Origin: Cupriavidus pauculus
GTDB taxonomy: Bacteria; Pseudomonadota; Gammaproteobacteria; Burkholderiales; Burkholderiaceae
NCBI RefSeq assembly: GCF_002858765.1
Contig: NZ_PJRP01000015.1
Span: forward strand, 124,001 to 188,000
Direction of reading: 5' to 3'
Length of the DNA stretch: 64,000 bases
In this document: positions 51,102 through 60,268 of the stretch, one piece after another
Layout: each line of letters begins with the position of its first letter
Position numbering within the stretch: position 1 is the first letter of the stretch
Notes under the pieces: model-generated
The model's input: the letters and a program-made list of their open reading frames with translations, nothing else
What the model was told of the DNA's origin: nothing
The model's database searches: none
Translations under genes and position numbers: made by a program

Positions 51102-52655
51102 TTGTCCCCCATGCCCCGGCTGCTCGTCGTCTGGTTCTCGCTTGCCTGCCTGTTCGGCCCGGCCGCCCACGCTGCCCAGCCCGACACCCTGCGCATTGGC
51201 TCCAAGCGCTTCACCGAGTCGTTCATCCTTGGCGAAATCCTGACCCAGGCCGCTGCCGCCCATGCCGGCGCGCGCCACCTGCCGGGCCTTGGCAATACCG
51301 CCATCGTGTTCGAGGCGCTCAAGGCCGGCAATATCGATGCGTATCCCGACTACACCGGCACGCTGGCCAGCGAGGTGCTGAAGCTGCCCGGCCACGCCAC
51401 ACTGGAACAGATCAACGCCGCACTGGCGCCAATGGGGCTGGGCGCGGCCATTCCGCTGGGATTCGAGAATACCTACGCCATCGCGGTAGCCGACGCCCGC
51501 GCGGGCAGCCTGCGTACGCTGGCCGACCTGGCGCGTCAGCCGACCATGCGGTTGGGCCTGTCGCACGAATTCCTGGGGCGTGCCGATGGCTGGCCGGCAC
51601 TGGTACGGGCCTATGGCCTGCCGCAGAAGCCGGTCGGCATCGATCACGGCATTGCCTACGAGGCCCTGCGCGACGGCCAGATCGACGGCACCGACATCTA
51701 CTCGACCGACGCCAAGATCCACAAATTCCATCTGCGGGTGCTGGAAGACAACCTGCACGTGTTTCCCGGCTACGCGGCCGTGATCGTCTATCGGCTGGAC
51801 GTGCCGCAGCGCTTTCCGGCCGCCTGGCAGGCGTTGCAGCAACTGGCAGGTCGGATCACGGTGACCGACATGATCGACATGAACGCGGCGGCGGAGATCG
51901 GCAGGGAATCGTTCGCCGCCATCGCGCGGCGGTTTCTTGCGGGGCGGCCGGCCGGTGCGGCAAGCTCGGCAAGTACGGCGGGCGCGGCGAGTGCGGCGGC
52001 TGGCGGCGCAGCCAGCGGCAGCGGCCGGCGGCTGATCGACGTGCTGACCGGTGCCGATACGTGGCGGCTGACGCTGCGCCACCTGGCGCTGGTGGGCGGC
52101 GCGGTGGGCGCGGCCACGCTCTTGGGAGTGCCCCTGGGTATCGTGGCGGCGCGCCGGCGCCGGCTTGGTCAGGTGCTGCTGGCACTGGTGGGCATGCTGC
52201 AGACGGTGCCGTCGCTGGCGCTGCTGGCCATGCTGATTCCGCTGCTCGGGCAGATCGGGGTCTGGCCGGCGATGATCGCGCTGTTCCTGTACGCGCTGCT
52301 GCCTATCGTGCGCAATGCCTGCACGGGCCTGCAGGGAATTTCCCAAGGCATGCGCGATGCCGCGCGGGCGCTTGGGTTCCGGCCGATGCAGGTGCTGCGC
52401 CACGTGGAAATTCCGCTGGCCATGCCGGTGGTGCTGGCCGGGGTAAAGACCGCCGCCATCATCAGCGTCGGCACGGCCACGATTGCCGCCTTCGTGGGGG
52501 CTGGCGGCTATGGCGAGCGCATCGTCACCGGCCTTGCGCTCAATGATTCGACACTGCTGCTGGCGGGCGCCATCCCGGCCGCGCTACTGGCGCTGCTGGT
52601 ACAGGGCGCGTTCGGCGGCGTGGAATGGTGGACGCGCCGGCGGCGCTTGTCCTGA
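51102..52655 (+). CDS. fused osmoprotectant-type ABC substrate-binding protein and permease
   Basis: A 517-residue protein joining an OpuAC-type glycine betaine/choline-binding domain (about 27-285) after a signal peptide, a Gly/Ala/Ser linker (about 285-310), and a permease domain (about 315-510) with five to six helices and the EAA-type loop near 408-420. In most bacteria these are two proteins or the reverse fusion order. The TTG at 51102 has GGAG at 8 bases; the ATG at 51111 is the alternative. No ATPase gene is in the window. A cytochrome gene follows after 16 bases. Confidence 0.85.
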   Translation: MSPMPRLLVVWFSLACLFGPAAHAAQPDTLRIGSKRFTESFILGEILTQAAAAHAGARHLPGLGNTAIVFEALKAGNIDAYPDYTGTLASEVLKLPGHATLEQINAALAPMGLGAAIPLGFENTYAIAVADARAGSLRTLADLARQPTMRLGLSHEFLGRADGWPALVRAYGLPQKPVGIDHGIAYEALRDGQIDGTDIYSTDAKIHKFHLRVLEDNLHVFPGYAAVIVYRLDVPQRFPAAWQALQQLAGRITVTDMIDMNAAAEIGRESFAAIARRFLAGRPAGAASSASTAGAASAAAGGAASGSGRRLIDVLTGADTWRLTLRHLALVGGAVGAATLLGVPLGIVAARRRRLGQVLLALVGMLQTVPSLALLAMLIPLLGQIGVWPAMIALFLYALLPIVRNACTGLQGISQGMRDAARALGFRPMQVLRHVEIPLAMPVVLAGVKTAAIISVGTATIAAFVGAGGYGERIVTGLALNDSTLLLAGAIPAALLALLVQGAFGGVEWWTRRRRLS

Positions 52656-52671
52656 GGCCAACCGATCTGTG

Positions 52672-53973
52672 ATGCCCATGCGTGGATTGAAGATATGCCG
52701 ATACTGGCTGCTGGCGATGGCCCTGGCACCGATGGCTGGCGTGGTATTTGGCGCCCCGCCAGCGCCGGCTGACCAGATTGCGCGCGGGCGCTATCTGGCC
52801 CGCATCGCCAACTGCGTGGCGTGCCACACGGCCGAAGGGGGCGCGCCCATGGCCGGCGGCCTGGCGCTGCAGACCGGCGTCGGCACGGTGTACTCGACCA
52901 ACATCACGCCCGATGCCGACACCGGGCTCGGGCGCTATTCGCTCGACGATTTCGATCGTGCCGTGCGCCACGGCCAGGCGCGCGGCGGCAAGCGGCTGTA
53001 TCCGGCCATGCCCTATACGTCGTACGCGAAGATGACGCGCGACGACGTGGCTGCCCTCTACGCCTGGATGCGCAGCGACGTGAAGCCCGTGCGCCAGGCC
53101 AATCGGGAGACAACACTGCGGTGGCCCTACAGCCAGCGCTGGCTGCTGGTGCCTTGGAACTGGCTGAACCTGCCTGGCGAGCCGGTGCGTGCCGACGCAA
53201 AACAGGGCCAGGCGTGGCAGCGCGGCGCCTACATCGTGCAGGCCGTGGCCCATTGCGGCGCCTGCCATACGCCGCGCGGCATGCTGTATGGCGAAAAGGG
53301 CATCGACGAACGCAGCCGCCACTTTCTGTCCGGCGCGACCGTCGAGGGCTGGTCGGCCACCAATCTCACCGGCGACACGTTGACCGGCCTTGGCGCGTGG
53401 TCGAAAGCAGACCTGGCGGAGTACCTGCACACGGGCCGCAATGCCCACGCCACGTCGTTCGGGCCCATGTCGACGGTCATCGCCACGTCCACGCAGTTCA
53501 TGAGCGCCACCGATCTTGACGCCGTGGCCACCTATCTGAAGTCGATCGCCGGCGCCCGGGGCGAGACGCAGCCGTTCCGCTACGACGCGTCGGCGCAGCA
53601 GCAGCTCGATCAAGGCCGCTTCGATACGCCAGGCGCGCGCCAGTACGCCACGTTCTGCATGCCTTGCCACCAAAGCACCGGCAAGGGCTTTGCGCGCGTG
53701 TTTCCGCCGCTGGCCGGCAATCCGACCGTCGTCGATCCGAATCCGGCATCGCTGGTCAACCTGCTGCTCGATGGCGCCGTGACGGCACGCGTCGACACGG
53801 CGCCCACCGATTACCACATGCCCGGCTACGGCTGGACCCTGGAAGACCAGGAACTGGCCAATCTGCTGACGTTCATCCGGGGCAGCTGGGGCAATCGCGC
53901 CGCGCCGGTGACCCAGGAAGCCGTGGCCGAGCGACGCCGCGCAATGGGCGTGCGCACCCCTGAAACCCCATGA
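52672..53973 (+). CDS. tri-heme cytochrome c, dehydrogenase electron acceptor type
   Basis: A 433-residue exported protein with three c-type heme sites: Cys48-Cys51-His52, Cys195-Cys198-His199 and Cys329-Cys332-His333. This is the layout of cytochrome subunits of membrane alcohol, gluconate and sugar dehydrogenases. A signal peptide (about 1-28) directs it to the periplasm. The start may be 52672 or 52678. It lies 16 bases after the ABC gene and 4 bases before a Tat-exported flavoprotein gene, so it is probably the electron acceptor of that enzyme. Confidence 0.9.
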   Translation: MPMRGLKICRYWLLAMALAPMAGVVFGAPPAPADQIARGRYLARIANCVACHTAEGGAPMAGGLALQTGVGTVYSTNITPDADTGLGRYSLDDFDRAVRHGQARGGKRLYPAMPYTSYAKMTRDDVAALYAWMRSDVKPVRQANRETTLRWPYSQRWLLVPWNWLNLPGEPVRADAKQGQAWQRGAYIVQAVAHCGACHTPRGMLYGEKGIDERSRHFLSGATVEGWSATNLTGDTLTGLGAWSKADLAEYLHTGRNAHATSFGPMSTVIATSTQFMSATDLDAVATYLKSIAGARGETQPFRYDASAQQQLDQGRFDTPGARQYATFCMPCHQSTGKGFARVFPPLAGNPTVVDPNPASLVNLLLDGAVTARVDTAPTDYHMPGYGWTLEDQELANLLTFIRGSWGNRAAPVTQEAVAERRRAMGVRTPETP

Positions 53974-53977
53974 CGCC

Positions 53978-55831
53978 ATGACCATTACCCGCAGAGACTT
54001 TCTGAACGGCACCGCCCTGACCGTGGCGGCGGGCCTGGCGCCCGGGCAGCTGCTGGCGGCCCCCGGGGCGGCCACGGGCAGCTACCCGCCCGCGTTGACG
54101 GGGCTGCGCGGCAACCATGCCGGCACCTATACGCTGGCGCACAGCCTGGCGCGCGAAGGCGCCACCTATCCGGGCGTGCTGGCCAAGGAAGCGTATGACC
54201 TGGTCGTGGTGGGCGGGGGCATCAGCGGCCTGGCGGCGGCGTGGTTCTATCAGCGCCGATTCGGCGCCAAGCGGCGCATCCTGATCCTCGACAATCACGA
54301 CGACTTCGGCGGCCATGCCAAGCGTAACGAGTTCACCGTGCGTGGCCGCACGCTGGTCACGTACGGTGGCAGCGCGGAAATGCCGCCTTCGGCCAACGAC
54401 AACGCCGCCGTGCGTAGCTTGCTGGCCGGGTTGGGGCTGGCGCCTACCGCACAGGCGCGGGCCTTGCCCGGTGAAGACTATGAGCGCCGCGGCCTGGGGC
54501 GAGCCGTGTTCTTCGATGCCGGGCATTTCGGCCGCGATCAATGGCTGGCCGGCGATCCGTATGCGGCCATCGTCGATGCACGCCTGCGTGGCGCGGCTGC
54601 ATCGACCAACGCGGCCGATCAGATCGACATACTGCGCGGTTTTCTGGCGAAAGCGCCATTGCCGGCCGCCGACCGCGATGCGCTGGCGCGGCTGGCGCAG
54701 GGATCCACCGATTTTCTGGCGGGCATGCCCGCCGAGACCCGGCGCGGGTATCTGCAGTCCACCCGCTACGCAGCGTTCTTGCGCGACAAGGCTGGGCTGG
54801 GGCTGGCCGGACTACGGTTCTTGCGCAGTCGCAGCCAGGACGCCTACGCGCTCGATGCGGATGGCATCACGGTGGCGCAGGCCATCGCCATCGGGCTGCC
54901 GGCCGGGGCTGGCATGCCCGACCCGAGTGTGGATGCCAGGCTGGGCAAGTCGCCGGCATCGCGCCAGTGGTTTGCAGATGGCAACGCCACGCTGGCCCGT
55001 GCGCTGGTGGCGCAACTGGTGCCCAATGTGTCGCCGGTCGGCGGTGTTGCGGGAACCAGCCGCTTTGACTACGGCAAGCTCGACCAGGACGGCAGCGCCG
55101 TGCGCATCCGGCTGAACAGCACCGCGATCGCGGTCGAGCCCGATGTGCGCATCACGCGCGTGACCTACGGCTGGCAGGGCAACCTGCAACGGGTGGAGGC
55201 GCAGCACGTGATCGTGGCCGGGTACGGCATGATGGTGCCGTTCATCGTGCCGACCCTGCCGGCGCCGGCCAAGGCAGCGCTGCGCGCGGACGTCAAGGCG
55301 CCGCTGGTCTACACGAAGGTGGCGCTCGACAACTGGCGCGCATTCGACGCGTTGAAGGCGTGGCGCGTCCATGCGCCGACCATGGCGTATTCCGATCTCT
55401 GGCTGGAGCCCACGGCGGGCGGGCGGGACGATCCGGTGGTGCTGCACATGCTGTATGTGCCGACGGTGCCCGACAGCGGCATGCAGGCGCGCGAGCGCTT
55501 CCGGGCGGGACGGGCGTTCCTGCTGGGCACGCCCTTCGATGTGCTGGAACGGGATATCCGCGCGCAGCTGGATCGCATGCTGGCGCCGGGTGGCTTTCAA
55601 TCGGGACGCGATATCCGCGGTATCACCGTCAACCGCTGGGCGCACGGCTACAGCTACATGCCTTCCACGCTGGTGCCAGACGACGCGGGCCTGCAAGGCG
55701 CGCTGGAGCAGGCTGGGCTGGGCGTTGGCAACGTCCGTATTGCTGGCGCCGATGTGGCCGGAAGTCCTTCGGTCACCGCTGCCATCGACCAGGCGCTGCG
55801 CGCGGTGTCGTCGCTGCGGGCCGACAGTTGA
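53978..55831 (+). CDS. Tat-exported FAD protein, spermidine-dehydrogenase-like
   Basis: A 617-residue flavoprotein. The Tat signal Thr-Arg-Arg-Asp-Phe-Leu-Asn-Gly is at 4-11. Then comes Tyr-Pro-Pro-Ala-Leu-Thr-Gly-Leu-Arg-Gly and a dinucleotide-binding fold Asp-Leu-Val-Val-Val-Gly-Gly-Gly-Ile-Ser-Gly at 74-84, followed by Leu-Asp-Asn-His-Asp-Asp-Phe-Gly-Gly-His-Ala. This order matches my memory of SpdH-type polyamine dehydrogenases. Substrate is inferred only by that resemblance. The tri-heme cytochrome gene upstream supplies a natural acceptor. Confidence 0.82.
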   Translation: MTITRRDFLNGTALTVAAGLAPGQLLAAPGAATGSYPPALTGLRGNHAGTYTLAHSLAREGATYPGVLAKEAYDLVVVGGGISGLAAAWFYQRRFGAKRRILILDNHDDFGGHAKRNEFTVRGRTLVTYGGSAEMPPSANDNAAVRSLLAGLGLAPTAQARALPGEDYERRGLGRAVFFDAGHFGRDQWLAGDPYAAIVDARLRGAAASTNAADQIDILRGFLAKAPLPAADRDALARLAQGSTDFLAGMPAETRRGYLQSTRYAAFLRDKAGLGLAGLRFLRSRSQDAYALDADGITVAQAIAIGLPAGAGMPDPSVDARLGKSPASRQWFADGNATLARALVAQLVPNVSPVGGVAGTSRFDYGKLDQDGSAVRIRLNSTAIAVEPDVRITRVTYGWQGNLQRVEAQHVIVAGYGMMVPFIVPTLPAPAKAALRADVKAPLVYTKVALDNWRAFDALKAWRVHAPTMAYSDLWLEPTAGGRDDPVVLHMLYVPTVPDSGMQARERFRAGRAFLLGTPFDVLERDIRAQLDRMLAPGGFQSGRDIRGITVNRWAHGYSYMPSTLVPDDAGLQGALEQAGLGVGNVRIAGADVAGSPSVTAAIDQALRAVSSLRADS

Positions 55832-55914
55832 CCGGTGGCAGCGGGTTGCTGGCACCTGGCCGGCCTCAAGTCGCGCGCGCGGTATTCGCCTGCAGGTACT
55901 GCTGACCGGCGGAT

Positions 55915-56355
55915 TCAGCCGCCATTGACGAACTTGTAGAGCAGCCGGCGAAATTCCTCGAACTCCTCAACAGTAAATCCCTGCAGGCGCTGATTCAATA
56001 CCTCTGGTGCAATAGTCGGGATTTCCGAGGCGATACTCCGGCCTTTCGCGGTCAGGGTCAAATTCACCACGCGGCGGTCGTCAATGCTGCGGCTGCGTTC
56101 GAGCAGGCCCTTTTCTTCGAGTTTGTCCAGCATGCGGGTCATCAGGCCGCTATCGATGCCGAGGAGCTTGCTGATCTCGAACGGGGTACTGGCCATCCCC
56201 CGGGTGAGTGAAAGCAGAATACCCATCTGTTGGCCATTGATGTCCAGCGGGCGCAGCGCCGAGTCCATTTCCATCAGAAGGCTGTTGCGCGCCTTGTTCA
56301 GATGGAAGCCAATGCTTTGCGTCAGTTGGAAATTGTCAGGTGTGTAGTGCTTCAC
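55915..56355 (-). CDS. MarR family transcriptional regulator
   Basis: A 146-residue winged-helix regulator. The HTH (Phe-Glu-Ile-Ser-Lys-Leu-Leu through Met-Thr-Arg-Met-Leu-Asp) and wing (Asp-Asp-Arg-Arg-Val) are complete. It is convergent with the flavoprotein gene. Its own upstream region holds a GATCGGT / ACCGATC inverted repeat (56390-56408), a likely autoregulatory operator. The regulated gene is not evident because the divergent side is the AT-rich gap. Confidence 0.88.
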   Translation of the reverse strand: MKHYTPDNFQLTQSIGFHLNKARNSLLMEMDSALRPLDINGQQMGILLSLTRGMASTPFEISKLLGIDSGLMTRMLDKLEEKGLLERSRSIDDRRVVNLTLTAKGRSIASEIPTIAPEVLNQRLQGFTVEEFEEFRRLLYKFVNGG

Positions 56356-56894
56356 GACGGTTTCCTTTGCGTTGCACTGATCGAAAGTTGATCGGTCAGC
56401 AACCGATCCACGCCCCGAGCGAATGCTGTGTTGCTGGCATTCGTCGGAGCGTAGTCTGGCAAAACCGATGAGGAATGGGAATTCAATTTTATTGTGTCTC
56501 GAATTAGATGAAATGAAATGCGTGAAACTGTACCGGAGAGATTTTCACTGATGCAATTGGAGGAAATTGGATAATCCCCCGTACGGGTTATCGAATGACT
56601 CGACATTATGTCAATGTGTGACGCCAGTAATGCTTTCGCCTGCAATATCACGGCGTTACCCTGCGAAAGTACTTAAGGCGGGATGCGAGAAAGTTCATCA
56701 CGGCGCGGTGCGCATCTGGTGGGGCACTCCGGTACATTGCCCGGCAGGGGCTTGATATGTCACACAGGCCCATGTCGAACGATGCTTTGGAGTTCACCCA
56801 ATGCGAGTGCCAGTTGCACGAAACCCCGGACGAAAACCCGCACGAAAATCACTACAAAAATTCGTAGGTGAGGTGGTCGGCGGTCTCTGCATCG
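56356..56894. other. AT-rich stretch without a convincing gene
   Basis: About 540 bases. From about 56440 to 56640 the base composition is clearly more AT than anywhere else in the window. Short open frames exist on both strands, but none has a good ribosome site, recognisable sequence or the usual codon bias. The right end merges into the truncated gene. It looks like an insertion or deletion scar. Confidence 0.55.
56390..56408. promoter_or_regulatory. inverted repeat upstream of the MarR gene
   Basis: Seven-base arms GATCGGT and ACCGATC are separated by CAGCA, about 35 bases before the MarR start. It is a plausible autoregulatory site. Confidence 0.45.
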
Positions 56895-57263
56895 CGGCAG
56901 GCCGGGGTGGCGGCGGTGGTGGTGGACCCCACGCCGGCGCGGCTGCTGGGCATGCTGGTGCAGTGGCAGCATTCGTTTGCCGGGCAGAGCAGCCGGCCCG
57001 ACGTGCAGTCGCTGACGGCCCAGCCGTTCATGATCTTCAACCTGCCGCACGGTTGGTATGTGCGGTCCACGGGCACCTGGACCTTCGATCTGCAGCATGG
57101 CACGTACTACGTGCCGGTCGGCCTGGGCGCGGGCAAGGCGTGGAAAGACGGTCACACCATCTTCAACGCGTTTATCGAGCCGCAGTATTCCGTGCTGCAT
57201 GAGGGCAGCGGCGTTCCGCAATGGACGATATTCGCCGGTCTGAACATGACCTTCGGCAAATGA
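56895..57263 (+). pseudogene. 3' remnant of an outer-membrane protein gene
   Basis: About 110 residues match, as I recall it, the C-terminal part of a Proteobacterial outer-membrane protein often annotated neuromedin-U-like or hypothetical porin (His-Ser-Phe-Ala-Gly, Asn-Leu-Pro-His-Gly-Trp-Tyr, Pro-Val-Gly-Leu-Gly-Ala-Gly-Lys, Phe-Ala-Gly-Leu-Asn-Met-Thr-Phe-Gly-Lys end). The N-terminal two thirds, including the signal peptide, are missing. Its stop overlaps the ATG of the next gene (ATGA), implying that the pair was once an operon. Confidence 0.72.
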
Positions 57264-58474
57264 AACGCACCTGGGCAGTGCTCGCGGTGATGGCATCGGC
57301 GTGGCTGGGCGGCGCGCCGGCACCGGTACGTGCCGAGCCCGAGCCGCCCGCTGGCGAAGCCGCGGCGCCGGCGCCAGCATCGGCGCCGGCCGACAAGGCC
57401 ACCGCACCCAAGCCGAAGCTGTCGCTATTCGACCCCCAGGACGGGATGTTCGACATGAGCGACTTCCTGCTTCACCACAAGGGCGCGTTGCCGGTGCCGA
57501 CGATCATCACCGAGCCGGCCGTGGGCTACGGCTTCGGGCTGGCGCTGGCATTCTTTTCGGAGTCGATGGCGGATGCCGCGGCCGAGGCCCGGGCGTCGGG
57601 CAAGGGGCCGGCGCCGCCCAATATCACGGCCGTCGGCGGGGCCTACACCGAAAACGGCACCTGGGCGGCCGGCGCCGCGCATTTCCACACATGGGGCGGG
57701 GACCGCATCCGCTATCTGGGCGCGATCGGCAAGGTCAACGCCAACCTTGAATACTTCGGCCTGCAGAACCAGCCGCGCACCTATTCGCTGGATGGCTTTG
57801 CGGTGGTGCAGCAGGTGCTGTTCCGCGTCGCCGATTCCCATTGGTATATCGGGCCGCGCTACGTCTATGCGGATACCACGGCCACCTTCAAGTTTGGCGC
57901 TTCGGCCAATGAACTGGCGCCCGTGGACAAGAGCCAGCGCATCGGCAAGGGCGGCCTGGTCGTCGACTACGATTCGCGCGACAACATCTTCTTCCCGAAC
58001 AAGGGCAGCTACGCGGAATTCGAGGCCCAGTTCGCGCGTGGCGGCCTGGGCAGTACGCAGGACTTCAACATGTTCAATGCGCGCGGCTTCACGTGGCTGC
58101 CGCTGGCGCGCACGTGGATTCTGGGGCTGCGGGGCGACACCAAGTTTTCGTCCGGAGACGTGCCGTTCTACGCGCAGCCGTACGTGGACCTGCGCGGCGT
58201 GCAGAAGGGCCGCTACCAGGACCGCAACGCGCTGGTGGCCGAGGCCGAGCTGCGCTGGGACGTGACGCCGCGCTGGTCGGTGCTGGCGTTTTCGGGCATG
58301 GGCAAGGCCTACGGCCGCTGGAACGATTTCTCGGACGCCTCTACGGTTGTCAGCGTCGGCGGTGGGTTCCGCTACATGATCGCGCGCAAGCTGGGGCTGT
58401 CGATGGGGATCGACGTGGCCCACAGCAAGAACCAGAACGCGTTCTACCTGCAGGTGGGCAGCGCCTGGCACTAG
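57260..58474 (+). CDS. outer-membrane beta-barrel, D15/surface-antigen type
   Basis: A 404-residue exported protein. Signal peptide cleavage is near Val-Arg-Ala-Glu (residue 25), followed by a Pro/Ala spacer and a barrel of the bacterial surface antigen (BamA/TamA C-terminal) type. The Asp-Ser-Arg-Asp-Asn-x-Phe-Phe-Pro-x-Lys-Gly motif near 236-247 is the family hallmark. There is no POTRA region, so it is probably not BamA itself. The gene starts within the stop of the truncated outer-membrane gene, so its original leader has been lost or altered. Confidence 0.87.
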   Translation: MKRTWAVLAVMASAWLGGAPAPVRAEPEPPAGEAAAPAPASAPADKATAPKPKLSLFDPQDGMFDMSDFLLHHKGALPVPTIITEPAVGYGFGLALAFFSESMADAAAEARASGKGPAPPNITAVGGAYTENGTWAAGAAHFHTWGGDRIRYLGAIGKVNANLEYFGLQNQPRTYSLDGFAVVQQVLFRVADSHWYIGPRYVYADTTATFKFGASANELAPVDKSQRIGKGGLVVDYDSRDNIFFPNKGSYAEFEAQFARGGLGSTQDFNMFNARGFTWLPLARTWILGLRGDTKFSSGDVPFYAQPYVDLRGVQKGRYQDRNALVAEAELRWDVTPRWSVLAFSGMGKAYGRWNDFSDASTVVSVGGGFRYMIARKLGLSMGIDVAHSKNQNAFYLQVGSAWH

Positions 58475-58504
58475 GCGCTGCCGTTCCGTTCAGGCGTTAT
58501 CGCG

Positions 58505-59047
58505 TCAGACCACGGCCGGGAAGTCCAGCGTGGTGTCGTTGACGCGGTTGATCATATTGGTGAACAGGATCGCGCTGATGGCCTGGATGGCCTCGACGAC
58601 CTGCGCATCCGTGTAGCCGGCTGCGCGCACCGCTTCCACGCTGGCCGCCGGCACGGTGCCGCTGGTGCCCACCAGTTCCACGGCGAAGCGCGTCAGCGCA
58701 TCGATCTTCGCGTCTTCCGGAAATCTGCCCCGCCGCAACTGCTGCGTCTGCTCCACGCTGAAACCGGCCATCTTCGTGGCGGTCAGCGTATGGGCGGCCA
58801 GACAATAATCACAACCGCTGTGTTCGCTGACCGAGAGGTTGATCGCTTCCAGTTCCTTGGCAGACAGGCTGCCTTGCTTCAGCACGGCGTTGGTCTGCAG
58901 CGCCTGGGCCAGCACGGCCGGCGCGTTGCTGCCGATGGTGGCGTAGGCGTTCGGCACCTTGCCGACAGCCTTGCGAATGGCGCCGAACAGTTCGGCGGTC
59001 TGGCCCGTGGCGTCCTGGGCGGCGATCGTATGCAGGCGGGTGGTCAT
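58505..59047 (-). CDS. carboxymuconolactone decarboxylase/AhpD-like protein
   Basis: A 180-residue all-helical AhpD-superfamily protein. The redox centre Glu75, Cys79-x-x-Cys82 and His86 (Ser-Gly-Cys-Asp-Tyr-Cys-Leu-Ala-Ala-His) is complete, as in peroxidase-active members. AAGGAG precedes the ATG at 59047. Divergent from an AraC gene, which likely controls it. Its peroxidase or decarboxylase substrate is unknown. Confidence 0.9.
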   Translation of the reverse strand: MTTRLHTIAAQDATGQTAELFGAIRKAVGKVPNAYATIGSNAPAVLAQALQTNAVLKQGSLSAKELEAINLSVSEHSGCDYCLAAHTLTATKMAGFSVEQTQQLRRGRFPEDAKIDALTRFAVELVGTSGTVPAASVEAVRAAGYTDAQVVEAIQAISAILFTNMINRVNDTTLDFPAVV

Positions 59048-59224
59048 GATGTGGCTCCTTGAGACTTGGTTGGGTATCGATTCAGGGTTCGGGCGCCGCA
59101 TCTGCCTTGCATCCGGCTGGGTTGCAGCGCTGCCTTGGACTCAATGGTAGGTGCGGCTGCGATCCGGATGGATTAGAATCCACTCAACTTTTTGCTTGAT
59201 CGTCTCACGGCCCCCAACATCCCC

Positions 59225-60268
59225 ATGGACAGCCTTAGCGAACTGGTGCGCCTGCTGGCGCCATCCGGCACCGTCGACCTGCATTGCCGGGTGGCCGGCG
59301 CCTGGTCCGCCCACAACGCGCAGGCCGCGCCAGGGCACGTGCCGTATCACGCCATCCTGGATGGCCAGGCCGATGTGTCGATGGGTGCCGAGCCGGTGCG
59401 CGTGGCGGCGGGCGATGTGCTGCTGTTCCCGCACGGCGCGGCGCATACGCTGTCTGGCGTGCACGGTGGCAGGACCCGCGCGGCGGATGCCCGCCCGGTT
59501 TCGTCCCCCGATTCGCACCCCGATTCTCACCCCGATTCGTCCCCCGATTCGTCCGCTGAACCCGGATCGGAATCGCGCCATTTCAACGGCGTGGTGACCG
59601 AGGTCACGGTGCCGGGCGCGGCCGAGCCGCTCGACATCCTCTGCGGCACCTTCGTGCTCGGCAGTTCGGCCGGCGTGCTGCTGCGCGCGCTGCCCGAGAT
59701 GCTGTGCGTCAAGACCGGCGGCAACGGCGATGCCGGCCTGGGCTGGCTGCGTGGGTTGATCGGCATGATGCACGTGGAGGCCGACGCGCCGGCGCCCGGC
59801 AGCGCGGCGATCATCGCTGACCTGTCCACCGCGCTGTTCACGGTGCTGCTGCGCACGCTGATTGCGCAGGGCGCGGTATCGCACGGCGTGATGGCGCTGA
59901 TGGCCGACGCGCGCATGGCACGGGCGGTGGACGCCGTCGTCCGCCATCCAGAGCGGCCGTGGACCGTCGATAGCCTGGCGGAAGTCTGCAACATGTCGCG
60001 GGCCACGCTGGCCCGGCGCTTTGCCCAGCTTGGCATCACGCCGCTGGAACTGGTGACCACGCTGCGCATGGAGCGCGCCGCTCGGCTGCTGCGGCGGGAC
60101 GGCCTGTCGGCGGCGGCGGTGGCCGAACAGTGCGGCTACGCATCGCAGGCCGCGTTCGGCCGGGTATTCACCCAGCATTACGGCGTGGGCCCGGGCGCCT
60201 ATCGCCGCCAGCAACGCGAACTTCGCAGCGCACGCGCGACGGCCCAGTTGTCGGGGGATGCCGCATGA
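59225..60268 (+). CDS. AraC family regulator with cupin sensor
   Basis: A 347-residue regulator. Residues 1-195 form a cupin-type ligand domain (Phe-Pro-His-Gly-Ala-Ala-His) interrupted by a Pro-Asp-Ser-His repeat region at about 93-112. The C-terminal double HTH (about 235-335) has Thr-Val-Asp-Ser-Leu-Ala and Ala-Phe-Gly-Arg-Val-Phe. It is divergent from the AhpD-like gene. Its stop overlaps the ATG of a LysR gene, so the two regulators are translationally coupled. Confidence 0.9.
   Translation: MDSLSELVRLLAPSGTVDLHCRVAGAWSAHNAQAAPGHVPYHAILDGQADVSMGAEPVRVAAGDVLLFPHGAAHTLSGVHGGRTRAADARPVSSPDSHPDSHPDSSPDSSAEPGSESRHFNGVVTEVTVPGAAEPLDILCGTFVLGSSAGVLLRALPEMLCVKTGGNGDAGLGWLRGLIGMMHVEADAPAPGSAAIIADLSTALFTVLLRTLIAQGAVSHGVMALMADARMARAVDAVVRHPERPWTVDSLAEVCNMSRATLARRFAQLGITPLELVTTLRMERAARLLRRDGLSAAAVAEQCGYASQAAFGRVFTQHYGVGPGAYRRQQRELRSARATAQLSGDAA
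59501..59548 (+). repeat. 12-bp tandem repeat in the AraC gene
   Basis: Four copies of the unit TCGTCCCCCGAT with small changes encode Ser-His/Ser-Pro-Asp. It lies in the ligand-domain loop and is in frame. Confidence 0.82.

Noticed and set aside
56352..56651. 99-codon open frame on the minus strand in the AT-rich gap
   Set aside because: No ribosome site, no recognisable family, and codon use unlike the neighbouring genes. It could still be a foreign gene, but I cannot support it.
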